A stretch of 64,000 nt of DNA, taken from positions 1 through 64,000 of the forward strand of contig JAIVFJ010000089.1 in NCBI GenBank assembly GCA_025765615.1, read 5' to 3'. The notes beneath the pieces were generated by a model, which saw nothing but the letters and a program-made list of their open reading frames with translations, was not told the origin of the DNA and did no database searches. The translations under genes were made by a program, and so were the position numbers. Below, piece by piece: positions 33,806 through 41,851 of this stretch (the stretch's first letter is position 1; every line of letters begins with the position of its first letter). Source of the stretch: Zopfochytrium polystomum (lineage: Eukaryota; Chytridiomycota; Chytridiomycetes; Chytridiales; Chytridiaceae).

Positions 33806-36536
33806 ATGCGTCCGAGAATGATATTGGCTGCAAAAAGGGCAGCAGCCACGAGGACCGCTGCGAACGCGAATACCACCATTTCAGCGGACTCCGTTACTCC
33901 AGTCAACGTTGCGATTGCAACCACTGCAGTGACCATCACCACCCTCAACAGGAGCGCAGACTCAACAGTCGCAGATGCAACAGCTGCCGGCGCTGTCGCT
34001 CATGCGATGGCTGACATGACGGCTGCCGATGCCATCGCTCATGCAATGGCTGATGCAATGGCCCCTGACGCTGATTGGACAGCTGACGCCACGGGAGCTG
34101 ACACCAATGCTACTGGCACGATGGCCCCCAGTGCTGATTTGACAGCTGACACAACTGCCCCCGACGCAGATACAGCGACAGCAGACGCCGTTGCTGCAGA
34201 CGCAGCAAACACCAACGCCAATTTGGCAGCCAACGCGACAGCTGCTTACGCGAATGTGACAGCCAATGCCGTTGCTCATGCGATGGCGACTGCCTCAAGC
34301 AGAACCGCGATCCCCACACAGATGAAGGCAGCCACCACGAGAAGGCAGATTCGCACGAATAAGAGAACCGACGCAAAACTGGCTGCTGCTACGGCCACTA
34401 CTAATCTTGCAGACACTGCTGCTCCAGTCTCCACCACCCCAGCTGCCACCACAATCGTCACAGAAATTGTCGCTGTGGCAGCGAAGGCCACTGCCGCAAA
34501 TGGGATGGCAGAACCGGCTGCAATGGCCACCACAAATAGGACTACCAACTTCACCCCAGCCGCTGCTTCCACCAGTCAAGCTACTATTGTCGCTGCAGAC
34601 GACAGTTTCGACTCCGAAGAGGAACAAGATGATGAATATGAGCTTATTGACAATCATGACTTTGATTTCATGTACGACGAAAACAGCTACAGACAGGAGA
34701 CACCCAGTGGAACATGTGAGTTGACTGTGAATCCATGCTGGTTGGTCCTCTCATACAGCTAATTTGCATTGCTCTGTCAGACGCTCCCCCAGCAGCCAAT
34801 CAGCATGAAACAGCTCAGCCAACGGCACCAACGCCAACAGTCGCAGAAACATCCCACAATCCTCTCCCTTCTCCCCCTGCTACGACCTCTGAGCAGCTTG
34901 GAACGTTGGTTGCGACTCTTGGTGGCCGCCAGTCCCTCAGAAACGTACTAGTAACTGAATCTGGCATTCCAAAAACGACAAAGGAGAGACATCACACTGG
35001 GAAAAAAGATCCATTTAGTATTCCACCAAGATTCGAAGCTAGAATTGCAGCAGGAATCATGGAAGCGCTTGACAGACTACAGCTCGGCCTTGGAACAGTT
35101 CCAGTACCATTTCATGGAACAAAGGAGCTGTCAGAAAACACTCTTCGCTTTTATCAAAAGCACATGCGAGGTTTGTGAATGGAAACATATTTGGTGATAA
35201 ATCATCATTCTAACCGAATTTTTTTTCATCACACTCAGGCATTCAATATTTCTGTGCACTCATTGGTGATTATGAGAGCCTGCTCATGCTGTTGGAGTGT
35301 CCACCAACTCCAATTTGTCCATCTATGAAACCGTCAACTCTTGCTTCATTCATACGATTCAAACGATTCCCACCAAACACTCCTTTACTTGATGCACACG
35401 GGAACCCTGTGCTAGATGTGTTTGGCGATGCAATCACCTGTCAAGGGGGCTGGAACGATCCAGGGTCTGCCAACGGATTCCTCTCAGTAATGGGTGGCAT
35501 TCACCGCTCTCGCAATCAGCAAGGACCATACGTGAGCGATTGTCAGCACTGTCTTGAATATGAACGCACAACTCGCACTGACGCCAGCATTATCAACGAA
35601 GCAAATGCCACTCGAAGAGAGGAAAAATGTTCTGCCCACAAATACCATCCAATAATCTATCGGATGGGAAATCCACTCAACAGCTCCACTGTTCACGACA
35701 CTCTCCAGAACAGCACAAAAGCGGCAGCAACGTATACTCCAAACGGCGACACTGGGCTGACGCCTTGGGAGCTCCTTGATGTTCGTCGACGGCTTTTGAG
35801 TGGCAACAGCTTGTGGGAACTTATGATATGGGTGATGATCTTGATTGGGTCCAAGCTATTTTTGCGAAGCGCTGAACTTCTTGATCTGCAGTTTGATTCA
35901 AACCTGGAGCAGAACTGTCTTAATTGGGATCTGACTGTTATACAGGACAGCTTTATTGAGGGACTATGCTTTAAGATAAAGGGCAAGAAGGACCAGCAAC
36001 CTATTCAATTGATTCTTTGGGCAGACCACGAGAATCCAGCACTTTGTCCTATTCGGCACCTTCTATTGTACATTCATTTATCTGGTTTGAAGAGTGGTTA
36101 CCTGTTTCCATCAGCTGAGTTTTGGAAACAGCCAGATCGGGGGTCCCATTGCTCACACGAGGACAAACTTACATACAGCTCGTTCCAGCAGTATTTCCAA
36201 CAGCTGTGTGAAGCTGTCATTAAGCGTGACGGGAAGTTTGGCAGCCATTCAATCCGGAAAACTGGCTATGTTCTGGCAATCTGGGGAGGGGGCAATGAGT
36301 CTGAGATTATGCATTGTGCACGCCACAAGACATTTGCAGATGCGAAGAAGTACAAGCAGGATGCGGCTTTCCTCCTTGAGCTCTCCCGGCGTTCAGGGGA
36401 AAACATTGGCTCTCTTGTCGCTTCGTGGCATTCAAACCGCAATGACTACCACCGAGTGCCACGTGCAAATGTTCGTCGCCCGTTCAACCAAGATCTCCAC
36501 GCTGCAGCCCATCATTTCTTTGTGGAAATGTGCAAC

Positions 36537-36541
36537 ATTAG
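36537..36541. repeat. target-site duplication ATTAG, left copy
   Basis: The five bases before the left LTR are ATTAG and match those immediately after the right LTR (41847-41851). Five base pairs is the usual Ty3/Gypsy duplication length. Confidence 0.95.
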
Positions 36542-36894
36542 TGTCAGGAACAGGGCAGGACAGGACAAGGCAGACAAGGAACTGAGAGGAGTGATGATTG
36601 TATTGGAAACAATAATTCACTTGAGGGATGGGACAGGTCCCCCTTCCCCCTTTTATACCTTTTGAGAGTGTTCCTTGTCAAGACTCAAAGAAAGTTCCAG
36701 AAAGAGCAATTAGTAATACAATGATACCAATGATACCAATGACAACAAGACAAGTCAGGAAAGCAAAGAAGGTTCCAGAAGGTTCCACAAGGTTCCATGA
36801 AGGAATGTTCTAGAAGGTTCCAGAAGGTTCCAGAAGGTTCCATGAAGGAATGTTCTAGAAGGTTCCAGAGGTTTCCAGAGGGTGATTCATAACA
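36542..36894 (-). repeat. long terminal repeat, 3' copy
   Basis: This 353-bp repeat matches 41494-41846 base for base by eye. Read in element direction it begins TGTTATGAATC and ends CTGACA. Confidence 0.97.
36767..36866 (-). promoter_or_regulatory. heat-shock-element arrays in the 3' LTR
   Basis: Three runs of contiguous 5-bp nGAAn units in alternating orientation lie here: 36767-36786 (4 units), 36802-36841 (8 units) and 36847-36866 (4 units). This is the same arrangement as in the other LTR. TTCTAGAA occurs inside the second and third arrays. Confidence 0.8.
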
Positions 36895-36909
36895 TCATCT
36901 CCCCCTTTT
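36895..36909 (-). other. polypurine tract next to 3' LTR, overlapping pol stop
   Basis: Read on the minus strand, AAAAGGGGGAGATGA lies directly against the 3' LTR. It is nearly all purine, as needed to prime plus-strand DNA synthesis. Its last three bases are the pol stop codon, so coding and priming functions overlap. Confidence 0.85.
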
Positions 36910-39900
36910 AGGCCTCTTCTGCAACTTGGTGGGGTACCTGGTCTTGAACTTGAGCAGAAGGTCTTGGCAGTGAGTGAGGTTTGACTCAGGCTCCCAGGTG
37001 TTGTCAGCATCTGAGTAACCTTTCCACTTAACAAGGAACTTGAGTGTTCTTCCAAACCACTTGGCATCCAAGATTTGTTCAACCTCAAATTCCTCTTCAC
37101 CTTCTACCTCAACTGGAGGAGGAGGAGGAACAACTCTGCCTGGAATGGAATTGGCCACAAACTTCTCTAAAAGGCTGACATGGAAAACTGGGTGGATCTT
37201 CATGGATGCAGGGAGATCCAGCTTGAAGGTGACTGGATTGATTTGCTCCAAGATCTTGAAAGGACCCAACTTGAGGTTGTCTAGCTTGGGACTTGGTCTT
37301 TTGGTCTGCAAGTTCTTCCTCAGAAGCCAAACTTGCTGACCCACAGCAAGGTCATGGTCCATTCTGTGAGTGTTGGCAAATCTTGAGGCATCTTCTTTGG
37401 CTTGCTTCAGGGTGGAGTCCAGGAAGGAGTTGATGATCTTGAGCTTATGTAAGTGTGAAGCCGCAGCAGGAGCTTGGACATTGGATAGGGTCTCTTGTCC
37501 CAGAAGATCTCCTCTTGGATTGAAGCCATAGGTTGCAAAGAAAGGAGATAGCTGGGTGCTTGAGTGGAGAGAATTGTTGAGAGCAAATTCTGCCAGTGGA
37601 AGGAGGGTGGGCCAATCATCCTGTTGATAGCTGACATAGCACCTCAAATACTGCTCCAGAGTCTGGTTTGTTCTTTCTGTTTGTCCATCAGTCTGAGGGT
37701 GATAAGCAGTTGACAGTTGAGACTTGATTCCAAGGGCAGCTGTGAGTGCTTTCCAAAATTGAGATCTGAACTGTGGTCCTCTGTCACTGACGATTGACTG
37801 AGGCAGCCCATGGAGCCTGAATATGTGCTGCAAAAACAGGTCTGCTGTTCCTTGTGCATCTATATTCTCAGTGCAGGGGATGAAATGGGCCAACTTTGTC
37901 CTTCTGCAGATGACAACAAGGATAGAGTCAAATCCATGGGATGGGGGCAGTTTCACAATGAAGTCCATGGATATTGATGACCAAGGGCTGATGGCAATTG
38001 GGAGGGGCTCCAGAAGTCCATAGGGCTTGTGTCTGCTGGATTTGTTTCTTTGACAGGTTTCACAGCTGCTGACATAGTTCTTGATGTACTTCCTCATGCC
38101 TGGCCAGTAGAAGTCTCTGGAAACAAGCTCATATGTCTTGTGCTCTCCTGGGTGTCCAGCTGTTGCTGCATCATGCCTTGTCTTGAGTATCTCAAGTTTT
38201 TCCTCTTCTTGGCTGATTTGAATCTTGTGAGGCTTGGGGTCCTTGGAAATAGCATGGGCCCACACACTGTCAGGAAGCAATGAAAGGTGTGTCTTGGATG
38301 GTGGGGTGAAACCATCTCCCCCTTCAGGTGCAAGGTCTGTTCTTCTTGACAGGGCATCAGCCACAGTGTTAAGGTGGCCAGGAGAATAGCACAGCTTAAA
38401 GTCATACTCAGAGAGCAGTTCAGCCCACCTGGCATGCCTCTGCTTGAGCAACCTCCTTGCCCTGAAGAAGGTGAGGTTCTTGTGATCAGAATAGACAGAG
38501 ACGCCTTTAGAACCAGCCAAGTAGTGTCTCCAGAATTTGAATGCTTCCACAATTGCAAGCAACTCCTTGTCATGGACTGTGTAGTTACACTCAGCACTGT
38601 TCAGCTTCCTGGAGTAATATGCCACTGGGTGCAGAGGAGCAGAGGGGTCCTGAGAGCTTGGCTGGGACAGAACAGCACCAAGGGCATAGTCTGAGGCATC
38701 AGTTTCCAAGGTGAAGGGAAGCAAGGGATCCACATGCTTAAGGAGTGGTGCACTTGTGGTTGCTGTCTTAAGAGCTAGCCAGGCTTGCTCTGCTGCTGGG
38801 GTCCATTCAAACTTGGTGGTCTTCTTGGTGAGATCAGTGAGAGGCTTGGCTATGGCAGAATAGTTGGCAATGAAGGTTCTGTAGAAGTTGCAAAATCCAA
38901 GGAAGCTTTGAACATCCTTGATGGAATTTGGAGCCTTCCATTCAAGAATAGTTTGGATCTTGTCTGGTGCCATGGAGATCCCTTTGTCAGACACAATGAA
39001 CCCCAAAAACTCAATGGAGGTCTTGTGGAATTCACACTTCTCCAGCTTTGCATAGAGGTGATGCTGTCTGAGTCTCTCCAAGACAGTCTTGACATGTCCC
39101 ATATGGCTTGCAGTGTCAGATGAAAATACCAGGATATCATCCAGGTAGACAATGACAAAAAGGTCCAGAATATCCCTGAAGATGTCATTCATCATGCCTT
39201 GGAAAATAGCTGGAGCATTGGTAAGTCCAAAGGGCATAACCAAGTACTCAAAGTGACCGTATTTGCATCTGAAGGCAGTCTTCCATTGATCCTGGGGCTT
39301 AATTCTGACCAAATTGTAGGCACCTCTGAGGTCAATCTTGGAAAATATCCTTGCATGGCTCAGTTTGTCCAGTAATTCAGAGATGAGAGGCAGTGGATAG
39401 CGGTTCTTGACTGTCATCTCATTGAGATCTCTGTAGTCCACACAGGGTCTCAGTCCCCCATCCTTCTTCTTGACAAAAAAGATGGGAGCTCCAGCTGGTG
39501 ACTTGGAAGGTTGGATGAATCCCTTGTTCAGCATTTCTTCAATGTATTCTTGGAGGGCCTTGGCTTCTGGTGGAGAGAGGTGGTACAGTGGCTTGAAAGG
39601 TGGGCTGCAAGTTTCATCCTTGAGTGGAATTTCACAGTCATAAGGCCTCTGAGCTGGTAGCAGGTCTGCCTTGGTCTTGGAAAACACATCAGCATAAGGG
39701 AGATATTCTTTTGGTAGCTTGGATGCCAGCAAAAGGTCTGATGGGTCCAGGTTGTCGTGCTCTTCAGCAGTGGGGCTTGAATTCTTGACTGGGAACTGTG
39801 ATTCTTGAATCTTTGACTGAGAGTTCTGTTCTTGGCAAAGACTGTGAGCTGTGGAACTTGAATCTTGAATGTGGACTGTGAACTGTGGTACTTGAATCTT

Positions 39901-40557
39901 TGACTGTGGGTTCTGTGAACTAGAGTCATGGCCATGACTGTGAGCTCTATGAGCTCTACTTGAATCTTGACTGTGAACTGTGAACTGTGGAACTTGAGTC
40001 TTGGCTGGCTGTGAATCTTGAATCAAGGGCTTGAGAGCATGAGACTTGGGGGCTTGACTTGAGTTTTGGGTGACTGTTCCGATTGGTGGAGGTTGGACTT
40101 GACCAGTGACCCAATCAATGGCAGGGTTCTGGGCTTGCAGCCATGGTAATCCCAGGATGACAGAGAATGTGGGTGAGCCAAGATCCAATACTTCCAGATT
40201 GACCATGGATGGTGGAAAGTCTTGGATGTGGAGGTTTAGCTTGGTTTCATGGCTGATTTCCTTGAACAGAGCATGATTGGCAAAGTGGACCTTGAGGGGT
40301 GTGGATTTCTTGATCGTAGGAATGGCACAAGACTTGGCAAGGGTGGCATCAATGATGTTGCAGGATGATCCAGAGTCTATAAGGGCCTTGGTTGTGATGG
40401 TTGACTTGGGTGAGAGTTGAATCTTGACATCCATGGTGAGTTGGTGGGGCTTGGAATCTGAGGTGTTTGTGGTGCTGGTGGTGGTGATGAAACAGGGGCA
40501 GCTTGGAGGAGGGTCCAGGGAATTGCCCCTCAGTGAGCCTGGACCTGGGAGTTTGGG
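36895..40557 (-). CDS. pol: retrotransposon Pol polyprotein (PR-RT-RH-IN-chromodomain)
   Basis: The frame is open from 40614 to 36895 and is entered from gag by a -1 shift near 40551. Counting from 40614, the aspartic protease (ALIDSGSSCNIID) is near residue 75 and the reverse transcriptase (VIVYLDDILVF) near 488. RNase H (TLETDASDYALGAVLS) is near 635. The integrase HHCC zinc finger (HPGEHKTYELVSRDFYWPGM ... CETCQRN) is near 810-855, and the catalytic core (SISMDFIVKLP onward) starts near 883. The C-terminal chromodomain (FLVKWKGYSDADNTWEPE) lies near 1180-1230. No internal stops or missing catalytic residues were noticed. Chromodomains can steer integration toward marked chromatin. Confidence 0.96.
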   Translation of the reverse strand, partial: PKLPGPGSLRGNSLDPPPSCPCFITTTSTTNTSDSKPHQLTMDVKIQLSPKSTITTKALIDSGSSCNIIDATLAKSCAIPTIKKSTPLKVHFANHALFKEISHETKLNLHIQDFPPSMVNLEVLDLGSPTFSVILGLPWLQAQNPAIDWVTGQVQPPPIGTVTQNSSQAPKSHALKPLIQDSQPAKTQVPQFTVHSQDSSRAHRAHSHGHDSSSQNPQSKIQVPQFTVHIQDSSSTAHSLCQEQNSQSKIQESQFPVKNSSPTAEEHDNLDPSDLLLASKLPKEYLPYADVFSKTKADLLPAQRPYDCEIPLKDETCSPPFKPLYHLSPPEAKALQEYIEEMLNKGFIQPSKSPAGAPIFFVKKKDGGLRPCVDYRDLNEMTVKNRYPLPLISELLDKLSHARIFSKIDLRGAYNLVRIKPQDQWKTAFRCKYGHFEYLVMPFGLTNAPAIFQGMMNDIFRDILDLFVIVYLDDILVFSSDTASHMGHVKTVLERLRQHHLYAKLEKCEFHKTSIEFLGFIVSDKGISMAPDKIQTILEWKAPNSIKDVQSFLGFCNFYRTFIANYSAIAKPLTDLTKKTTKFEWTPAAEQAWLALKTATTSAPLLKHVDPLLPFTLETDASDYALGAVLSQPSSQDPSAPLHPVAYYSRKLNSAECNYTVHDKELLAIVEAFKFWRHYLAGSKGVSVYSDHKNLTFFRARRLLKQRHARWAELLSEYDFKLCYSPGHLNTVADALSRRTDLAPEGGDGFTPPSKTHLSLLPDSVWAHAISKDPKPHKIQISQEEEKLEILKTRHDAATAGHPGEHKTYELVSRDFYWPGMRKYIKNYVSSCETCQRNKSSRHKPYGLLEPLPIAISPWSSISMDFIVKLPPSHGFDSILVVICRRTKLAHFIPCTENIDAQGTADLFLQHIFRLHGLPQSIVSDRGPQFRSQFWKALTAALGIKSQLSTAYHPQTDGQTERTNQTLEQYLRCYVSYQQDDWPTLLPLAEFALNNSLHSSTQLSPFFATYGFNPRGDLLGQETLSNVQAPAAASHLHKLKIINSFLDSTLKQAKEDASRFANTHRMDHDLAVGQQVWLLRKNLQTKRPSPKLDNLKLGPFKILEQINPVTFKLDLPASMKIHPVFHVSLLEKFVANSIPGRVVPPPPPVEVEGEEEFEVEQILDAKWFGRTLKFLVKWKGYSDADNTWEPESNLTHCQDLLLKFKTRYPTKLQKRPKRGR
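40494..40557 (-). promoter_or_regulatory. gag-pol -1 ribosomal frameshift signal: slippery heptamer plus predicted pseudoknot
   Basis: The heptamer CCCAAAC at 40557-40551 is in phase as C CCA AAC in gag. It fits the X XXY YYZ rule and shifts precisely into the pol frame. After a 5-nt spacer, stem 1 pairs GGTCCAGG (40545-40538) with CCTGGACC (40519-40512), 8 bp. The loop contains AGGGGCA (40530-40524), which can pair with TGCCCCT (40500-40494), 7 bp, giving an H-type pseudoknot. Loops are 7, 4 and 11 nt. The gag stop lies inside the structure. The structure is predicted by eye. Confidence 0.85.
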
Positions 40558-41453
40558 TGCTTCTTCCTTGGGCAGTCCTTGACAGCATGCTCCTTGGAGC
40601 CACAGTAAAAACACAGTCCCTGCTGGGCCCTCCTTGTTTTCTCCTCTTGGCTCAGAGGACCCTTAGGAAGTGTCTCAACTGCATCCACTTGCATGGGTTC
40701 AGGAACTGTAAGAGCTTGAGGAACTGGGGTAGGTCTTGATGTAGTTCCTACTTGTCTTTGCTTCAGCCTCTTGGAGTAGAGTCTGTTGTCAATCTTGATG
40801 GCAAGGAGAATGTACTCTTCCAAGGTCTCAGGGATGTGCAGAGACTGGGAGAGCATGTCTTGGATGGACTCATGGAGACCATCATGGTACAGCTCCATCA
40901 GAGCTGCATCATTGTATCCAGAGTCTCTGGCTAGTTGCTTGAATTGGTTGGTGTAGGCCACACAAGATTGCTTTCCTTGCTTGATATGCTTGAGCTTGGA
41001 TCTTGCTGTCCAAGATGCGTAGGGGTCACCAAAGGTAGCTTCCAGCCCCTCCCAGAGCTCTTGCAGGGTGTTGGGTGTGCTTGGGAGAGATCTGTACCAT
41101 GATTGAGCTTGACCAGACAGGAGGGTGCTTGTGAAAAGAACCTTGACTTGCTCACTGGGAAATCTTGAAGGTTGGAGAAGGATGACATTCTCCACAGTGG
41201 CCATGAAGTTCCTAAGGTCTTTGGCCAGCCCAGTGAACTTGTCAGGGCTGGGAACCTTGGGCTCTCTTGCTTGGTTGGCTTGAGGCAGGGGAAGAGCTTG
41301 ATGTTCTTGTTGGTGAAGTTGTTGTTGAAGCTGGTGCTGCTGGTGAAGGACTTGTTCTTGAAGTTGGTGTGTCTGTCTTGAGAGGGCTTGTAATTGGTCC
41401 ATCAAGGCTTGGAAGGCAGTTGCATCAGGGAAGATGTTGTTTGGGTCAGACAT
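40530..41453 (-). CDS. gag: retrotransposon Gag with CCHC zinc knuckle
   Basis: 307 residues from ATG at 41453 to TGA at 40530. The N-terminus is Gln/Leu-rich and coiled-coil-like (about residues 18-52). The central retrotransposon gag domain has KFTGLAKDLRNFM, QVKVLFTSTLLSGQAQSWY and LEATFGDPYASWTARSKLKH. A single zinc knuckle, CFYCGSKEHAVKDC (CX2CX4HX4C), lies near residue 282. The last 30 codons overlap pol. Gag forms the particle that packages the element RNA. Confidence 0.95.
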   Translation of the reverse strand: MSDPNNIFPDATAFQALMDQLQALSRQTHQLQEQVLHQQHQLQQQLHQQEHQALPLPQANQAREPKVPSPDKFTGLAKDLRNFMATVENVILLQPSRFPSEQVKVLFTSTLLSGQAQSWYRSLPSTPNTLQELWEGLEATFGDPYASWTARSKLKHIKQGKQSCVAYTNQFKQLARDSGYNDAALMELYHDGLHESIQDMLSQSLHIPETLEEYILLAIKIDNRLYSKRLKQRQVGTTSRPTPVPQALTVPEPMQVDAVETLPKGPLSQEEKTRRAQQGLCFYCGSKEHAVKDCPRKKHPNSQVQAH

Positions 41454-41480
41454 GATGGCAGAGAGTAGTGGGAGAGGGTG

Positions 41481-41491
41481 AAGTGAATTAT
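41481..41491 (-). other. putative self-priming primer-binding site
   Basis: Two bases after the 5' LTR, the minus strand reads ATAATTCACTT. This is the exact reverse complement of AAGTGAATTAT at 41574-41564 in the LTR, 35 nt downstream of the TATA box, where transcription should start. No TGG-type tRNA site is seen. This matches the Tf1/sushi mode, in which the first ~11 nt of the transcript prime reverse transcription. Confidence 0.75.
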
Positions 41492-41601
41492 GATGTCAGG
41501 AACAGGGCAGGACAGGACAAGGCAGACAAGGAACTGAGAGGAGTGATGATTGTATTGGAAACAATAATTCACTTGAGGGATGGGACAGGTCCCCCTTCCC
41601 C

Positions 41602-41609
41602 CTTTTATA
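41602..41609 (-). promoter_or_regulatory. TATA box of the retrotransposon
   Basis: TATAAAAG on the minus strand, 35 nt upstream of the sequence that pairs with the primer-binding region and downstream of the heat-shock-element arrays. Confidence 0.75.
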
Positions 41610-41718
41610 CCTTTTGAGAGTGTTCCTTGTCAAGACTCAAAGAAAGTTCCAGAAAGAGCAATTAGTAATACAATGATACCAATGATACCAATGACAACAA
41701 GACAAGTCAGGAAAGCAA

Positions 41719-41818
41719 AGAAGGTTCCAGAAGGTTCCACAAGGTTCCATGAAGGAATGTTCTAGAAGGTTCCAGAAGGTTCCAGAAGGTTCCATGAAGG
41801 AATGTTCTAGAAGGTTCC
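41719..41818 (-). promoter_or_regulatory. heat-shock-element arrays in the 5' LTR (U3)
   Basis: Contiguous inverted nGAAn pentamers, the recognition unit of heat shock factor trimers, occur as 4 units (41719-41738), 8 units (41754-41793) and 4 units (41799-41818). They sit 110-209 bp upstream of the TATA box in the correct LTR for driving transcription. Three units suffice for a classical element, so this is a strong candidate. Heat induction itself is inferred. Confidence 0.8.
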
Positions 41819-41846
41819 AGAGGTTTCCAGAGGGTGATTCATAACA

Positions 41847-41851
41847 ATTAG
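41847..41851. repeat. target-site duplication ATTAG, right copy
   Basis: Matches 36537-36541. The Crypton reading frame resumes in phase at this copy. Confidence 0.95.

Larger units (their letters stand above)
36542..41846 (-). mobile_element. complete chromodomain Ty3/Gypsy retrotransposon (chromovirus)
   Basis: The element is 5,305 bp, flanked by 353-bp LTRs that begin TG and end CA and are identical by eye. It is transcribed leftward. Order in its own direction: 5' LTR (41846-41494), primer-binding region, gag, pol (protease, reverse transcriptase, RNase H, integrase, chromodomain), polypurine tract, 3' LTR (36894-36542). A 5-bp ATTAG duplication flanks it. All motifs look intact and the LTRs show no divergence, so it is young and possibly active. 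Self-priming, a -1 gag-pol shift and a chromodomain place it near the Tf1/sushi group. Confidence 0.96.
41494..41846 (-). repeat. long terminal repeat, 5' copy with promoter
   Basis: The 353-bp LTR contains, in element direction: U3 with heat-shock-element arrays (41818-41719), a TATA box (41609-41602), the inferred transcript start near 41574, and about 80 bp of R/U5 up to 41494. Confidence 0.97.

Noticed and set aside
33962..34657. Several minus-strand frames opposite the Crypton leader
   Set aside because: They mirror the periodic Ala/Thr codons and lack any domain; the plus frame links by introns to the recombinase.
36628..36813. 61-residue open frame present in both LTRs
   Set aside because: It occurs only because the LTR is duplicated and reads through promoter elements in the antisense direction.
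40590..40612. GTTTTTA near the zinc knuckle as the frameshift site
   Set aside because: It is not in the X XXY YYZ phase for gag; the CCCAAAC heptamer downstream is, and has a structure at the right distance.
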